A stretch of DNA of 64,000 nt from Marimicrobium sp913061115 (GTDB taxonomy: Bacteria; Pseudomonadota; Gammaproteobacteria; Pseudomonadales; Halieaceae), in assembly GCF_047729875.1 (NCBI RefSeq), contig NZ_CP159826.1:1302001-1366000 (forward strand), in the 5' to 3' direction. Position 1 is the stretch's first letter; every line of letters begins with the position of its first letter. A program made the translations under genes and the position numbers. This document shows, piece by piece, positions 9,501-17,577 of the stretch. Below the pieces are notes generated by a model. The model was not told the DNA's origin. It did not search any database and saw only the letters and a program-made list of their open reading frames with translations.

Positions 9501-9630
9501 CCTGACAGACGGCAATCTTGGAGAATCGGGTGTTCCTGCATTCGCCTTTACCAACCCCCTGTTTATTGATGTAGATGGTGATGGCTGGACGGCGCCGGGT
9601 GTGGCCAATGCGAGTTGCGAGCCGATTTGA
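6565..9630 (+). CDS. Large lipoprotein with CehA/McbA-type PHP metallohydrolase domain
   Basis: I place the start at the ATG at 6565 because it gives a lipoprotein signal peptide (MSLNRVSPLLK, hydrophobic LISLLAIVSA, then Cys). The frame is open upstream to 6418 without a plausible start. The mature protein of about 1000 residues would be tethered to a membrane. A beta-rich N-terminal half is followed near residue 350 by a carboxypeptidase-regulatory-like module (DAAGDYSLNVPPGDYQIRA). A PHP-like domain starts around residue 555. Its metal ligands are visible: His565-Val-His567, the SDH motif with His598, His693 in NHIG, and Asp779-Thr-His781. CehA/McbA relatives hydrolyse carbamate or ester bonds or phosphoesters. 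The substrate here is unknown. The C-terminus after residue 860 is another beta-rich region. It ends 6 bases before the convergent hydrolase gene. Confidence 0.85.
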   Translation: MSLNRVSPLLKMCSLISLLAIVSACSDSDNDQPSENAAPMASARVATEADLLSGPLARGVPGDYVLENENLRVIIQKAGRQWLSIGTFGGNIIDVSRKDAAGAMLPDHLEEFVIGLNIENTPNYTDIRVQNDGSDGEPAVICATGPDDLLELANPSSAVAGFGVTLPTAADDKDLPVEIETCYSLAVGDRYVVLDSTFKNLSSDTFDVFMTEYLNGSGQVEFFQVNAGFGDPTLTSSCPEQTYVACGALDGGLCDQCNFVAYGGVGGAEGVSYGLIHGEQGSSSFSQVGVNIIVYGSSAAELLVGIEPANYTIPADGALLLRRYFAVGDGTIASIADIRNDIFGIEAVAVSGTVSSAGEPLQNAQIVVYQVLDAEANPPALFIVNHSTTDAAGDYSLNVPPGDYQIRANMEGYRFSDNDPLTLVVETDVAVTRDFDMPPSGFLDVTVIDETGPGPAKLQLVGFDPSPPLTNVAATLIGGQEAGVFSDYKADGLPFGIAQVAFIDREGASERITVEPGDYQLVISRGPRYSVYKKDITITAGQVTTVQAEIVRLIDDNGFVHSDFHVHAIQSPDSSVTFAQRVAVMLSEGMDFFVGSDHGVRSDYAPTLRAMGVEDLIGVAVSSETTTFDYGHFNAWQLTIDPNSISGGSFDWAGPAPPGRDFPAYGYYNLSPAEIIAGLHDDPKDNVVVQINHIGSYFGAGGLAIDTGMTPPRSTANLVAKRLDPSIVNAFDDGFDALEVWIGANGRSAIDSEFVGQNMGDWFNLMNQGIVKIGVANSDTHNFRFTHTSARTLIANATTNPPDVAADAEALAANLLAGKVLGTNGPHLLVQADGEFSGTSQHAGLRLEDSVTMSADSGSDVVLTASVITPEWAPVDTIKFYINNQPELLTASDEAARYGVCANAQISAGDEDWEEIEVVINAAVQGGSRIDITATLTLEGIDDDTWVVVTASGTDGVSPPLFPVHPASLNRDSNSTLEDLTDGNLGESGVPAFAFTNPLFIDVDGDGWTAPGVANASCEPI

Positions 9631-9636
9631 GACACC

Positions 9637-10590
9637 TTACATCGTCAAAATAGCCCTCAGTACACTCACAAAAGCAATGGGTTGATCAAGCATCAGGTGA
9701 TGCCTAGCGTCGGGAATGCCGATCATCGGTATATGCCCACCACCACACTCCCTTACATAGTCGGCAGAATCGGCATCGAATAAATCGCTCTGCTCGCCAT
9801 AAACGATCACTATAGGGCCAGGCGCATTAGCCGTGCGTTTGCCTTGCATCAATAAGCGCTCATGCAAATCTGTACTGCGGTCAAATACACTGGGATGAAA
9901 CTTCCAGGACCAACCGCCTTCTACTGCTTTCAGAGAATGAAAGGCCATGTAGTCAAACAAATACGCTTCGTTCACTTTCTGGGGTGGTGACAAGACAAAG
10001 CGGGCTTTAGCGGTTTTATAGTTTGGGTAAACGCGATTGGGTCGATATGGATCCTGTGATCCCGGCGGTCGACTTTCCTTTGCATGCGCTTTGAGCCGAT
10101 CTGGACGCAGGGTCATTAAATCGCAGATAACCAGGCGGGAAAATTGCTCGTGGCAATGCTCCATCGCGGTCAACCCGACGCTGCCACCATACGAATGCGC
10201 GACGATGGTTGGCTTGCGACCGTTATCCAGCAATCCGGTTTTGCTAGCAACATCTATTAGCTCTTGCAACCGAACCTCATCAGGATATTCCTCACGAGCG
10301 CCCGAATCTCCCATGCCGGAAAAGTCATAGGCGACTACGTAATAATCGTTGGCTAGAAGAGGCGCAATAAATGCAAAACATCGCGCGTGTGCGAGAAACC
10401 CATGAAGGAGCAAGACACCCGGATTGGCAGGATTTCCCCAGCTAAAGTAATGTATCGGGCAACCTGCAGAATCCAGCCAACCCTCTTTGCGCGGGGCGGC
10501 GAGTGCGTCTTCAAACCATGACGGGGTTTTCGATGAATCGACAGGGATTTCGACCGACAAGTCGGGAGATGATGTCACACCAGTATCCAT
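9637..10590 (-). CDS. Alpha/beta hydrolase
   Basis: This 317-residue protein has the alpha/beta hydrolase core from about residue 45: an oxyanion segment LLLHGF near residue 61, the nucleophile elbow AHSYGG with Ser133, an acid strand with GEQSDLFDADS, and a late His in ARHHLMLDQP. This is the layout of MhpC/epoxide-hydrolase-like enzymes that cleave esters, epoxides or C-C bonds. No signal peptide is visible, so it should be cytoplasmic. The ribosome binding site is weak. It converges on the lipoprotein gene with a 6-base gap. The substrate cannot be named; a role in lipid or aromatic catabolism would fit the region. Confidence 0.88.
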   Translation of the reverse strand: MDTGVTSSPDLSVEIPVDSSKTPSWFEDALAAPRKEGWLDSAGCPIHYFSWGNPANPGVLLLHGFLAHARCFAFIAPLLANDYYVVAYDFSGMGDSGAREEYPDEVRLQELIDVASKTGLLDNGRKPTIVAHSYGGSVGLTAMEHCHEQFSRLVICDLMTLRPDRLKAHAKESRPPGSQDPYRPNRVYPNYKTAKARFVLSPPQKVNEAYLFDYMAFHSLKAVEGGWSWKFHPSVFDRSTDLHERLLMQGKRTANAPGPIVIVYGEQSDLFDADSADYVRECGGGHIPMIGIPDARHHLMLDQPIAFVSVLRAILTM

Positions 10591-11158
10591 AAACAGGGAC
10601 TCAGAAAAATGAACGCAAGAGTTTACAGCAAAAGCTGTCCAGTATGATCGCTATGAGTAGACCGATGGCGTGGGACTGCTACTTTTGAGCTTGGTACATT
10701 CAGAATTCTGTAGCTAACTAAAGAGTTCGCTGGGGTAATGAAAGGTGAGCTTATTTTAGCTCTAGAGTCGCAAATTTAGATTCGAATGATTAGACAAAGC
10801 GTCTTTGAGCGCAGTATAACCAACCTTCAGCGAGTTTGCCCGTATTCTTAGCCCTTTGCCTGCTATCCATGCAAATGGATATCGATGTTTTATCGGCCGC
10901 AACAATGTGGTTCGCCCTGCGAGTGGTTTACTTGCCTCTCTACAAGGTTGGCGTAGCCTACTTGCCCTCAGGTGTTTGGATCGGATCTGGTGTTTGCATG
11001 GTCTCAATGGCGATTCAAGTCGCTGAAACAGGCTAGCAAGCTGGCGTCTATGACTGCTAGAATGCCCCACGGGAGCTGCAAGTAGGCATGTGATATGATA
11101 ATAACTAGAATAATTAAGGTTCTATTTCAGTTTTTCAATATCGCTGGTGCTTTGATTT
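10591..11158. other. Intergenic region around the MAPEG remnant
   Basis: Apart from the decayed MAPEG frame at 10780-11036 I see no gene in these 568 bases. The last 90 bases are AT-rich and probably carry the promoter of the acyltransferase gene. Confidence 0.4.
10780..11036 (+). pseudogene. Decayed MAPEG-family membrane protein
   Basis: From 10836 the forward frame reads LPVFLALCLLSMQMD, then a FALRVVYLPLYKVGV segment and a late hydrophobic helix. This is the C-terminal half of a MAPEG protein, where the RVVYLPLY motif is characteristic. Upstream, the matching helix segment (FERSITNLQRV) is in another frame at about 10786-10834, so a frameshift lies near 10835. The first helices are missing and there is no start codon or ribosome binding site in place. 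Intact MAPEG proteins have about 130 residues and act on glutathione or eicosanoid-like substrates. I judge this a remnant rather than a working gene. Confidence 0.6.
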
Positions 11159-12469
11159 TTGACTCCTGAAACTGATGACACGAGTTATCGGAAGCTCGGT
11201 CATGAGCCAGCACTGGATGGCATTCGTGGACTAGCAGTTCTCCTCATTGTCTTGTGGCATTACCCGGATGAAATTCTCGAGCGGCCTTTCGATTGGCTGA
11301 AATCCGGTCACCTTGGAGTGGATCTCTTTTTTGTGCTGAGTGGATTCCTCATTACCGCGCTGATGCTCAACGAATATAACCGCGACGGAAAAATCAGTTT
11401 ACGGGGTTTCTATCGGCGTCGTGTGCTTCGCCTCGTTCCGGCCCTAGTGCTCTTTCTGGTCGCGCATTTCGTGTGGGCACTTGTGACGGATATTCCCGCC
11501 GGCTTTTCAAGTCCGGGGACCGAGTTGAGAAGTGAGATAGTGAGTGTTGTTAGTGCACTGTTCTTCTCGATCAACTTGATAGGGTACTTCGACTACTCAG
11601 CTACACGTGGAATAGGGCACCTCTGGTCCTTAGCAGTTGAGGAGCAGTTTTATCTCATCTGGCCTTTTCTAACAGTGGCACTATTAAGTCGCGCCACCTT
11701 CCCCTTCCGATGCGTAATCGTGATCGCATCTTTGCTAATCGCCTTTGTGGGACATAACTACGTCTGGGACGGGTTCGGTGTATTTCCGCGCTGGGGGTTA
11801 ACCGTCGCTGTCGGATTTATGGTGCTTGCTCTGCTGCAAGCAAGTGAACGACAGAAGTGGGAGGTACGAGCGCTTGCTGTTCTGGCTGCACTAGTAGTCG
11901 CAGTGCTTATGTACCGAATGGGTTCTTTTGTTCAAGGGTCCTTCGGTTCGGCTGCAGCACTCTACGGCAGCTTAGGATCTCGTGCTGATTCTTTGATTGT
12001 AGGGGCTGCTCTTGCCTACCTCTGGATTGGGGGACGCATTCCTTATCGGTGCCCGACGGCAGTGTCTCTTGTCGCTTGGGCAGTTTTCGGCGTGTTTGTC
12101 GTGTTCTTCACATTAGGTGAGCCGTTCTTCTTCGAATGGGGTTGGACTGCCACAGCCATCTGTGGCGCGCTCATCCTGTGGGGCGCACTGGGGTCACAAC
12201 ATACAGTCTATGGTCGCGTTCTGACATGGCCATGGCTCCGAGCCATAGGAAAGGTGTCCTACGGGCTGTACCTTTGGCATCACCTTGTATTCACCGCCGT
12301 GCGCTATTGGTATGGGGACGAATCTATTTTACTTAAGACTATTTTGGCCGTCGGAATCACTGCAGGCATTACTACTGCATCATGGTTTCTTGTAGAGCGC
12401 CCAATGCTTGCCTATAAATCAGCGCGCGGCGCAGGGAACGGTGCTGACAAGATGCTGTTGAAAAGTTAG
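11159..12469 (+). CDS. Acyltransferase-3 family membrane protein (OafA/YrhL-like)
   Basis: This 436-residue protein opens with ALDGIRGLAVLLIVLWHY, the family hallmark with the catalytic His in the first membrane helix. LGVDLFFVLSGFLIT and an FYRRRVLRLVPAL segment follow. GIGHLWSLAVEEQFYLIWP is close to residue 160, and about ten membrane helices cover the rest. Such proteins transfer acyl groups (often O-acetyl) from the cytoplasmic side to surface glycans, lipids or antibiotics. The frame is closed by a TGA at 11153 just upstream, so the TTG at 11159 is the first possible start; no good ribosome binding site is visible. It stands alone, convergent with the hydrolase-MlaA operon. Confidence 0.88.
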   Translation: MTPETDDTSYRKLGHEPALDGIRGLAVLLIVLWHYPDEILERPFDWLKSGHLGVDLFFVLSGFLITALMLNEYNRDGKISLRGFYRRRVLRLVPALVLFLVAHFVWALVTDIPAGFSSPGTELRSEIVSVVSALFFSINLIGYFDYSATRGIGHLWSLAVEEQFYLIWPFLTVALLSRATFPFRCVIVIASLLIAFVGHNYVWDGFGVFPRWGLTVAVGFMVLALLQASERQKWEVRALAVLAALVVAVLMYRMGSFVQGSFGSAAALYGSLGSRADSLIVGAALAYLWIGGRIPYRCPTAVSLVAWAVFGVFVVFFTLGEPFFFEWGWTATAICGALILWGALGSQHTVYGRVLTWPWLRAIGKVSYGLYLWHHLVFTAVRYWYGDESILLKTILAVGITAGITTASWFLVERPMLAYKSARGAGNGADKMLLKS

Positions 12470-12498
12470 TACAGTATCCGCTATGGGGTTGGAATTTT

Positions 12499-12529
12499 AA
12501 AAAAAACAGCCGAGGTTCTCATTTCCTCG
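12499..12529 (-). terminator. Rho-independent terminator of the hydrolase-mlaA-binding protein operon
   Basis: On the reverse strand a CGAGG/CCTCG stem (12511-12529) with a 9-base loop is followed after a few bases by eight T residues (complement of 12499-12506). It lies about 80 bases beyond the stop codon at 12610. Confidence 0.5.
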
Positions 12530-12609
12530 TTGCCAAACACACGCGGAAAATGTGTTTGAGCTGGAGTACCCGCCAGCCACTATCACAAGTGGGCGAGAAT
12601 ATCGGCTAT

Positions 12610-13764
12610 CTACTGCAACGGGTAGATAAGGTCTGCGTCTGCGGCAGCCTCAGGAGCGATCAAGCGACGTCGGTCGTCCTGCCACTGCAATACATAATTG
12701 GTCCTACCGATCTGGCGACCGGTATCGTCTACATCATAGGGCCCAATTAACGCACGGAAGTACATGGTGTTGAGTTGCTCGCGCACGGCATCGTGGTCAA
12801 TGGTGTTCGCCAGGCGCACGGCTGCTTCAAGTATTTCGCCTGCGCTATAACCGATAACCGCATAAACGCCAGGATTGTAGCCATAGCGCCTGCTAAAACG
12901 GTATGCAAAGTCCTGAGCACCCGGCTTCTTGGAGCTGCGCAGCCATTGGACGACACCGACAACACCCTCTGCGTCCGGGCCTAACTCATCTTTAAATTCG
13001 CGCATGCCTGGCCCCGCTGTAAAGCCTAGCATTTTTGGCTTTACACCCTCAGTCTTTAGCGCGCGCACTACTTCTATAGAGTCCTCGAAATAAGAAACAC
13101 CGATGATCACGTCAGGGTTTGCTGCGCCTAAGCGTTTTGCCAGACCACTAAAATCTCGCTGTTCAGGGGCATAGCCCTCGTCCAGTACAATAGTTATGGC
13201 TGCATTATTGCGAACACTCGCAGCGACTTCTTCGCCAAATTCGGTGCGCGCGTAGATCAGTGCAATACTCTGTGCGCCGGCGTCGACGGCGACTTGCAGC
13301 CCTTGCATATAATCATCAGCGGGAGTGTCGGCGCCGAAAATATTTTTTAGCCCTCGATTCCATATTTTTTCGGATGAAGCCGCAGCGGAAATCATCGGCG
13401 TATTAAATTCTTCCGCAACGAGACTTGCCTCAAGCGTTAGCGATGAAGAGTAGGGGCCCACCAAAAAATCCACATTATCCTGCTCTAGTAGCTTAGTAAA
13501 CCCCGCGACAGTGCCGGCATCTGTGGAGGCATCGTCGTAGTAGACTATTTCAACGGGCCGACCGAGTAACGCTCCCCGTGCGTTCACATCCGTCGCCCAC
13601 ATCTGCAAACCGCGCAACTGTTCTATGCCGAACCCACTATAGTGACCGGTCAGTGACTGGGTGGTGCCTATTCTAATAGGGTCGGCAGATTTTGCCGCGC
13701 CAGACATTGTCAGGGCGCAGAGAAAAAAGATCGAGAGTAGATGCCGAGTCACGTTGGTCCCCAT
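12610..13764 (-). CDS. Periplasmic ABC-type substrate-binding protein (branched-chain amino acid/amide type)
   Basis: The 384-residue protein starts with a signal peptide (LLSIFFLCALTMSGAAKSA) and continues with the type I periplasmic binding fold of the LivJ/Peripla_BP_6 family. Visible segments are IRIGTTQSLTGHYSGFGIE, the AGTVAGFTKLLEQDNVDFLVGPYSS strand-helix and a C-terminal half with GYSAGEILEAAVRLA. Such proteins deliver small ligands to an inner-membrane ABC transporter, but no permease or ATPase gene is nearby. It is the last gene of a three-gene reverse-strand unit; its ATG overlaps the stop codon of mlaA (TAATG), so the two are translationally coupled. That pairing suggests a lipid or lipid-breakdown product as ligand; this is inference. 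Confidence 0.9.
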   Translation of the reverse strand: MGTNVTRHLLSIFFLCALTMSGAAKSADPIRIGTTQSLTGHYSGFGIEQLRGLQMWATDVNARGALLGRPVEIVYYDDASTDAGTVAGFTKLLEQDNVDFLVGPYSSSLTLEASLVAEEFNTPMISAAASSEKIWNRGLKNIFGADTPADDYMQGLQVAVDAGAQSIALIYARTEFGEEVAASVRNNAAITIVLDEGYAPEQRDFSGLAKRLGAANPDVIIGVSYFEDSIEVVRALKTEGVKPKMLGFTAGPGMREFKDELGPDAEGVVGVVQWLRSSKKPGAQDFAYRFSRRYGYNPGVYAVIGYSAGEILEAAVRLANTIDHDAVREQLNTMYFRALIGPYDVDDTGRQIGRTNYVLQWQDDRRRLIAPEAAADADLIYPLQ

Positions 13765-14519
13765 TATTCGTTTACGTCCAGCTTGCGCTTAGTGGAGCTT
13801 AGCCAGCGCACCATTTCATACTCAAATGCAGATCCGTTTTGATAATAACGGAACGGGTTGTTGGCCCGCGCATTAATCGGGTAGACAATGAACGCGCCTA
13901 GCGTCACCTCGGAACTAAAGATCGCATCAGAGGCCGCACCTGCGACATAGAAGTCAGGTAGCAATCCAGCACTGTCGCGCAGATTCGAAGGGCCTAAAAA
14001 CGGCAGCACTAAATAGGGGCCCTGACTTACTCCCCAGTGTCCCAGTGTTTGGCCAAAATCTTCGACCGGGCGAGGAATCTTCATTTTTGTGGCTACGTCT
14101 ACTAGTCCGAATATGCCAACCGTAGTGTTGACCAATACGCGCCCGGTATTCTGAAAAAACTTCGTAGGCGCCAACTGCAGTAGTGAATTAAACATTGAGG
14201 TTACGTCTACTAAATTTCTAAAGAAATTAGAGACGCCTGTTCGAGCAAAGGACGGGAGAACCGTCTCGTAGCCTCGAACGATAGGGAGATAGACAGCATT
14301 GTCGAACTCGTAATTAAAATTGTATATATGCTTATTCATGTTTTCCCAAGGGTCATAAACTGCTGTCAGATCCACATGGTCCGGCGGCAGTATCGCCTCG
14401 GCGGTGAATACGGGTTCGGGGTAATCTGCAGCCTGCGGTTGTATTTGGGGGCTGCTGCTGCAGGCGCCAATAGAGGTAAGGAGAACTAGCAAGGACAGAC
14501 GCAGCAGGAGATGTGTCAT
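13764..14519 (-). CDS. mlaA: MlaA (VacJ) family outer membrane lipoprotein
   Basis: This 251-residue protein has a lipoprotein signal (LLRLSLLVLLTSIGAC, Cys at about residue 20). It then has the MlaA signature YDPWENMNKHIYNFN, the hydrophobic loop region with NFFRNLVDVTSMFNSLLQ, and GRVLVNTTVGIFGLVD. The end region contains SQGPYLVLPFLGPSNLRD. MlaA sits in the outer membrane with porins and removes phospholipids from the outer leaflet, handing them to MlaC. Here the usual mlaFEDCB genes are absent. Instead the gene is flanked upstream by an exported serine hydrolase (4-base overlap) and downstream by a periplasmic binding protein (overlapping start/stop). The product is the middle member of this unusual trio. 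Confidence 0.92.
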   Translation of the reverse strand: MTHLLLRLSLLVLLTSIGACSSSPQIQPQAADYPEPVFTAEAILPPDHVDLTAVYDPWENMNKHIYNFNYEFDNAVYLPIVRGYETVLPSFARTGVSNFFRNLVDVTSMFNSLLQLAPTKFFQNTGRVLVNTTVGIFGLVDVATKMKIPRPVEDFGQTLGHWGVSQGPYLVLPFLGPSNLRDSAGLLPDFYVAGAASDAIFSSEVTLGAFIVYPINARANNPFRYYQNGSAFEYEMVRWLSSTKRKLDVNE

Positions 14520-15823
14520 TGCTGTGTCTCCTCGCTACTAAACGTCGCGACCATATGGGCAACATTTTCGCTATAATTGATGTTGCCGATGTGGCCTCCG
14601 TAGGGGTATATCGTCGCTCTGTCCCCAAAGACTTCGCTGAAGAAATTAATTTCTCCGGGCTCCAAAATGATGTCGTCGGCATTGTGCATCACCGTAATTT
14701 TCTTTGTGTTACGCAAGTAATCTTCTATGGTCCTCAAGCTGATAGTGGCGATGAACTCGTCCTGGGTTACATTTGGATAGTCCGCTTTATAAAAGGGATA
14801 GAAAAACTCGAAGTAGTAATCGGTAAAACCTAATCGCACGGCAACATCATCGTAGATTTGGAGGTTGCTGTAACGATCCAGTGGCAACCCTTTGGGCTTG
14901 ATATAACCGTAATCTGCCATGACATCAGCTGTAAACGCCAGCGTCGAAGAGGATAGGCGGAAGGACGTACCAATAAGCGCGGCCAGCTGTTCGTCTTTCA
15001 AGTCCAGTTTTTTATAGACTTGGTAAAGAAAGTTGTCACCGCCACTGCCAACCGGTGTTGTATAAGTTGTCGCATAGGCATGCATGAGTCTGTTTGCAAA
15101 TCGGTCAAAATTGTCGACCCCGCCCGGTATGTCTTGCGTCATGCGATCCAGAAGTGAGATGGAGTTGTATAGAGATACCGGTGGGTTAATTAGCAGCACG
15201 CGCTCAAAATTGAAGGCCTTTCGTTCCTCGTCAAGCTTTGATACGTAGGCGGCATTGAAGCCACCAAGGCTAGGGCCTATCACATTAAAAGAGGTCACTT
15301 GAATGTCTTGCTTGATGTCGGCCCAAATCATTTCAAACACGCGATAAATGTCTTCAGCGTCCCTTTCCGCATGGCCAACGACTCCCGTTTTAGAGGCTGC
15401 GATGACAAAATTATTGTAGGTGGGAGAAGAAGTAGAGACGACGTGAAAACCGGCTTGATAAAAGGCTTTGGCCATGTTCTTGTTCGTCGCGCCATTGTGT
15501 GAACCGCCTGTTCCGGCGATGATGAAGATTAAGGGAGCATCACTATCTTGCAATGCGACTGAATAGAGCAATTTACTGCCGTAAAAAAACACGTCCGGCG
15601 TAACCCGCTCAGGAAATATCGTAATACTCTTTCCTGTGAAGGGGATGCTTTTTGGCAATTGGGCTTGGAATTCTACAGGGGTGCCGACGACGGTGGCGGC
15701 GAAACGGTCAGTAATGGGGTATCCGTAGTTCTCTACGGTGACGACTGAGGCGCAAGTTAATGAAGCAAATAGAATTGAGCACAAGCCGAAAAGTCGCGCC
15801 TGTGTGGATTTTTTAATGATCAC
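14516..15823 (-). CDS. Exported alpha/beta serine hydrolase coupled to MlaA
   Basis: I choose the GTG at 15823, with a GGA-containing ribosome binding site 5-8 bases upstream. It places a Sec signal peptide at the N-terminus (KKSTQARLFGLCSILFASL); the longer frame to 15886 would bury it. The 435-residue product has an alpha/beta hydrolase fold with an IIAGTGGSHNG oxyanion region, nucleophile elbow GPSLGG (Ser185), an acid near HNADDIILEP and a late His in YPYGGHIGNI. It should act in the periplasm, probably as a lipase or esterase. Its stop codon overlaps the mlaA start (ATGA), so it is the first gene of the trio. The substrate is unknown; a phospholipid or lysolipid delivered through MlaA would be a reasonable guess. 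Confidence 0.82.
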   Translation of the reverse strand: MIIKKSTQARLFGLCSILFASLTCASVVTVENYGYPITDRFAATVVGTPVEFQAQLPKSIPFTGKSITIFPERVTPDVFFYGSKLLYSVALQDSDAPLIFIIAGTGGSHNGATNKNMAKAFYQAGFHVVSTSSPTYNNFVIAASKTGVVGHAERDAEDIYRVFEMIWADIKQDIQVTSFNVIGPSLGGFNAAYVSKLDEERKAFNFERVLLINPPVSLYNSISLLDRMTQDIPGGVDNFDRFANRLMHAYATTYTTPVGSGGDNFLYQVYKKLDLKDEQLAALIGTSFRLSSSTLAFTADVMADYGYIKPKGLPLDRYSNLQIYDDVAVRLGFTDYYFEFFYPFYKADYPNVTQDEFIATISLRTIEDYLRNTKKITVMHNADDIILEPGEINFFSEVFGDRATIYPYGGHIGNINYSENVAHMVATFSSEETQQ

Positions 15824-15943
15824 ATGAATTCCGGTTTGTTCGCCTATTAGTGTATAGATGGTGGCACGAATAGCCTGTCCTGTCACTAGCTCCGTTAAAA
15901 AAAGGTGCCCGGCAAGCGCGTCAGAATGAGGCTCGCAGGTGGG

Positions 15944-17413
15944 CTAGAGATGCAGTACTTCGATCAGCTCGTTGCGGAGATCGCAGGGGGCTATCACTTT
16001 GTCGAAAGCCATCGCGTCAGCGGGTACCCAGGCACCTGACTGTAGGTCCCTCAGGTTCTGGGCCTCCTCTTCACTAGCGCGAGCAGCTTCGGCGCCGCCT
16101 ATGGCGGGTATTCCACCCAGATTGACGCAGGGCAGGGCCAGACTAATGATCTGGTTGTCCCAAGGATTCATGCCCATCACGGAACTGCCAAACCCGAACG
16201 CTTTACGCAGGGTTACCACAATTTTTTTCCCTCGATAGCGACGCTGCGCTTGAAACATGTGGCCGGCGGCTTTTAGCACGCCTGATTTTTCTGCTGCGGG
16301 CCCGGGCATGACGCCGGGGTTGTCCAGCAGATTGATCAGCGGGAGGCCGAAGTTGTCTGCTACCTCGATAAAGTGGCTGGCCTTTTCTGCACACTGCCGT
16401 GTGATAGCGCCGGCCTGAACGCAAGGCTGGTTGGCAATCAGCATGCAGGGGATACCACCGACCCGAGCCATGGCAGTAATGATACTGCGGCCGTAATCAG
16501 GTTGTAGTTCGAACAGGCTCTGGCTGTCGACCAATTCGTGTAACACCTGATGCATATCGTAAGTCTGGTTCACCTGTGGTGGGATGATGTCCATTAAGGC
16601 TTCAACTTGGCGTTTCGCGGCCATGGGGTGGTCCCGGCATTCAGGAAGAGGATCGCCCGCTCGCGGCGGGAGTAGGCATAAAAAGTAGCGCGCCATGGCG
16701 AAACAATCCTGCTCAGTTTTGCCTAGGTTATGTGCCACGCCGCTAGCGTGCGTGTGCAGGGTGGCGCCGCCAATCTCCTCCGGTGTCGCTTCAATTCCGA
16801 GGGCGGCTTTCACCAGAGGCGGGCCAGCAGAAAATAAGGCAGAGCCTTCCGCCATGATAATCAGATCGGCGAACATTCCTGTCAGTGCGCCGTGACCCGC
16901 AGAGGTGCCAAGTACCAGTGTCACCACCGGCACCAGCCCCTTCAGGTCGGCAACCAGTTGCAGATCGTTGGGGCTGTTAGGGTAGCGCTCCCCCTGGTTT
17001 CCTGCGCGTTCCCCGGCACCATCCAGCATCAGCACGAGAGGTAGTCGCTGTTCCAGTGCCAGTCGCACCAGTCGGGTACGCTTGGCGCCATTGGGATGTC
17101 CGATAGAGCCACCTTTGACCGTAAAGTCCTCGGCGATGACCACGAAGCTGCGGCCATCGATGCGTGCTGTACCCCCTACGAGGCCATCTCCAGCGAGTGT
17201 TTCCTGCCCGCCCGGGTGATTGCCGCCGGCGAGTGCGCCATACTCATTGAAGCTGGCAGTATCGCAAAGGCCTATGATGCGCTCTCGTACAGTGAGCCGA
17301 CCTTTTTCGTGTTGTTTTTTAATTTTGTCGGCTCCGCCCATTGATTCTGCGAGGGTGGTGCGTTGTTGTAACTGATCCAGGAGTGTTTGCCATCCCTCGC
17401 GATAGGTATTCAA
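15944..17413 (-). CDS. Acyl-CoA carboxylase carboxyltransferase subunit
   Basis: The start is taken as the TTG at 17413 because GAGGA sits seven bases upstream; the frame continues to 17485 with no ribosome binding site. The 489-residue product is a biotin-dependent carboxyltransferase beta chain. The N-terminal domain has HEKGRLTVRERI and an oxyanion segment (GTSAGHGALTGMFADLIIM). The C-terminal domain has DNPGVMPGPAAEKSGV and GFGSSVMGMNPW. Such enzymes carboxylate propionyl-, methylcrotonyl- or longer acyl-CoA, with a biotin carboxylase partner that is not present nearby. It is divergent from a crotonase gene, so both may act on a CoA thioester such as a branched or citronellyl/geranyl-type intermediate; the substrate is not determinable by eye. 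Confidence 0.87.
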   Translation of the reverse strand: MNTYREGWQTLLDQLQQRTTLAESMGGADKIKKQHEKGRLTVRERIIGLCDTASFNEYGALAGGNHPGGQETLAGDGLVGGTARIDGRSFVVIAEDFTVKGGSIGHPNGAKRTRLVRLALEQRLPLVLMLDGAGERAGNQGERYPNSPNDLQLVADLKGLVPVVTLVLGTSAGHGALTGMFADLIIMAEGSALFSAGPPLVKAALGIEATPEEIGGATLHTHASGVAHNLGKTEQDCFAMARYFLCLLPPRAGDPLPECRDHPMAAKRQVEALMDIIPPQVNQTYDMHQVLHELVDSQSLFELQPDYGRSIITAMARVGGIPCMLIANQPCVQAGAITRQCAEKASHFIEVADNFGLPLINLLDNPGVMPGPAAEKSGVLKAAGHMFQAQRRYRGKKIVVTLRKAFGFGSSVMGMNPWDNQIISLALPCVNLGGIPAIGGAEAARASEEEAQNLRDLQSGAWVPADAMAFDKVIAPCDLRNELIEVLHL

Positions 17414-17564
17414 GAGACTGTTCCTCGGGTAGATTTTGTGGACATCAGGCCGAACATACGGGATGATTTTTTCTAACACAACCAACAGATGCGATTCTTT
17501 GGGCGTGATGCGGTGCTTGCAAGCATGATTTTAACGGTTTACTCGTTTGATATATTAAGGTGGG

Positions 17565-17571
17565 AAGGAGG
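17565..17571 (+). promoter_or_regulatory. Strong ribosome binding site fixing a TTG start
   Basis: AAGGAGG at 17565-17571 lies six bases before the TTG at 17578. The alternative upstream GTG at 17560 overlaps it and has no site of its own, so the crotonase starts at 17578. Confidence 0.8.
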
Positions 17572-17577
17572 TTTTCA

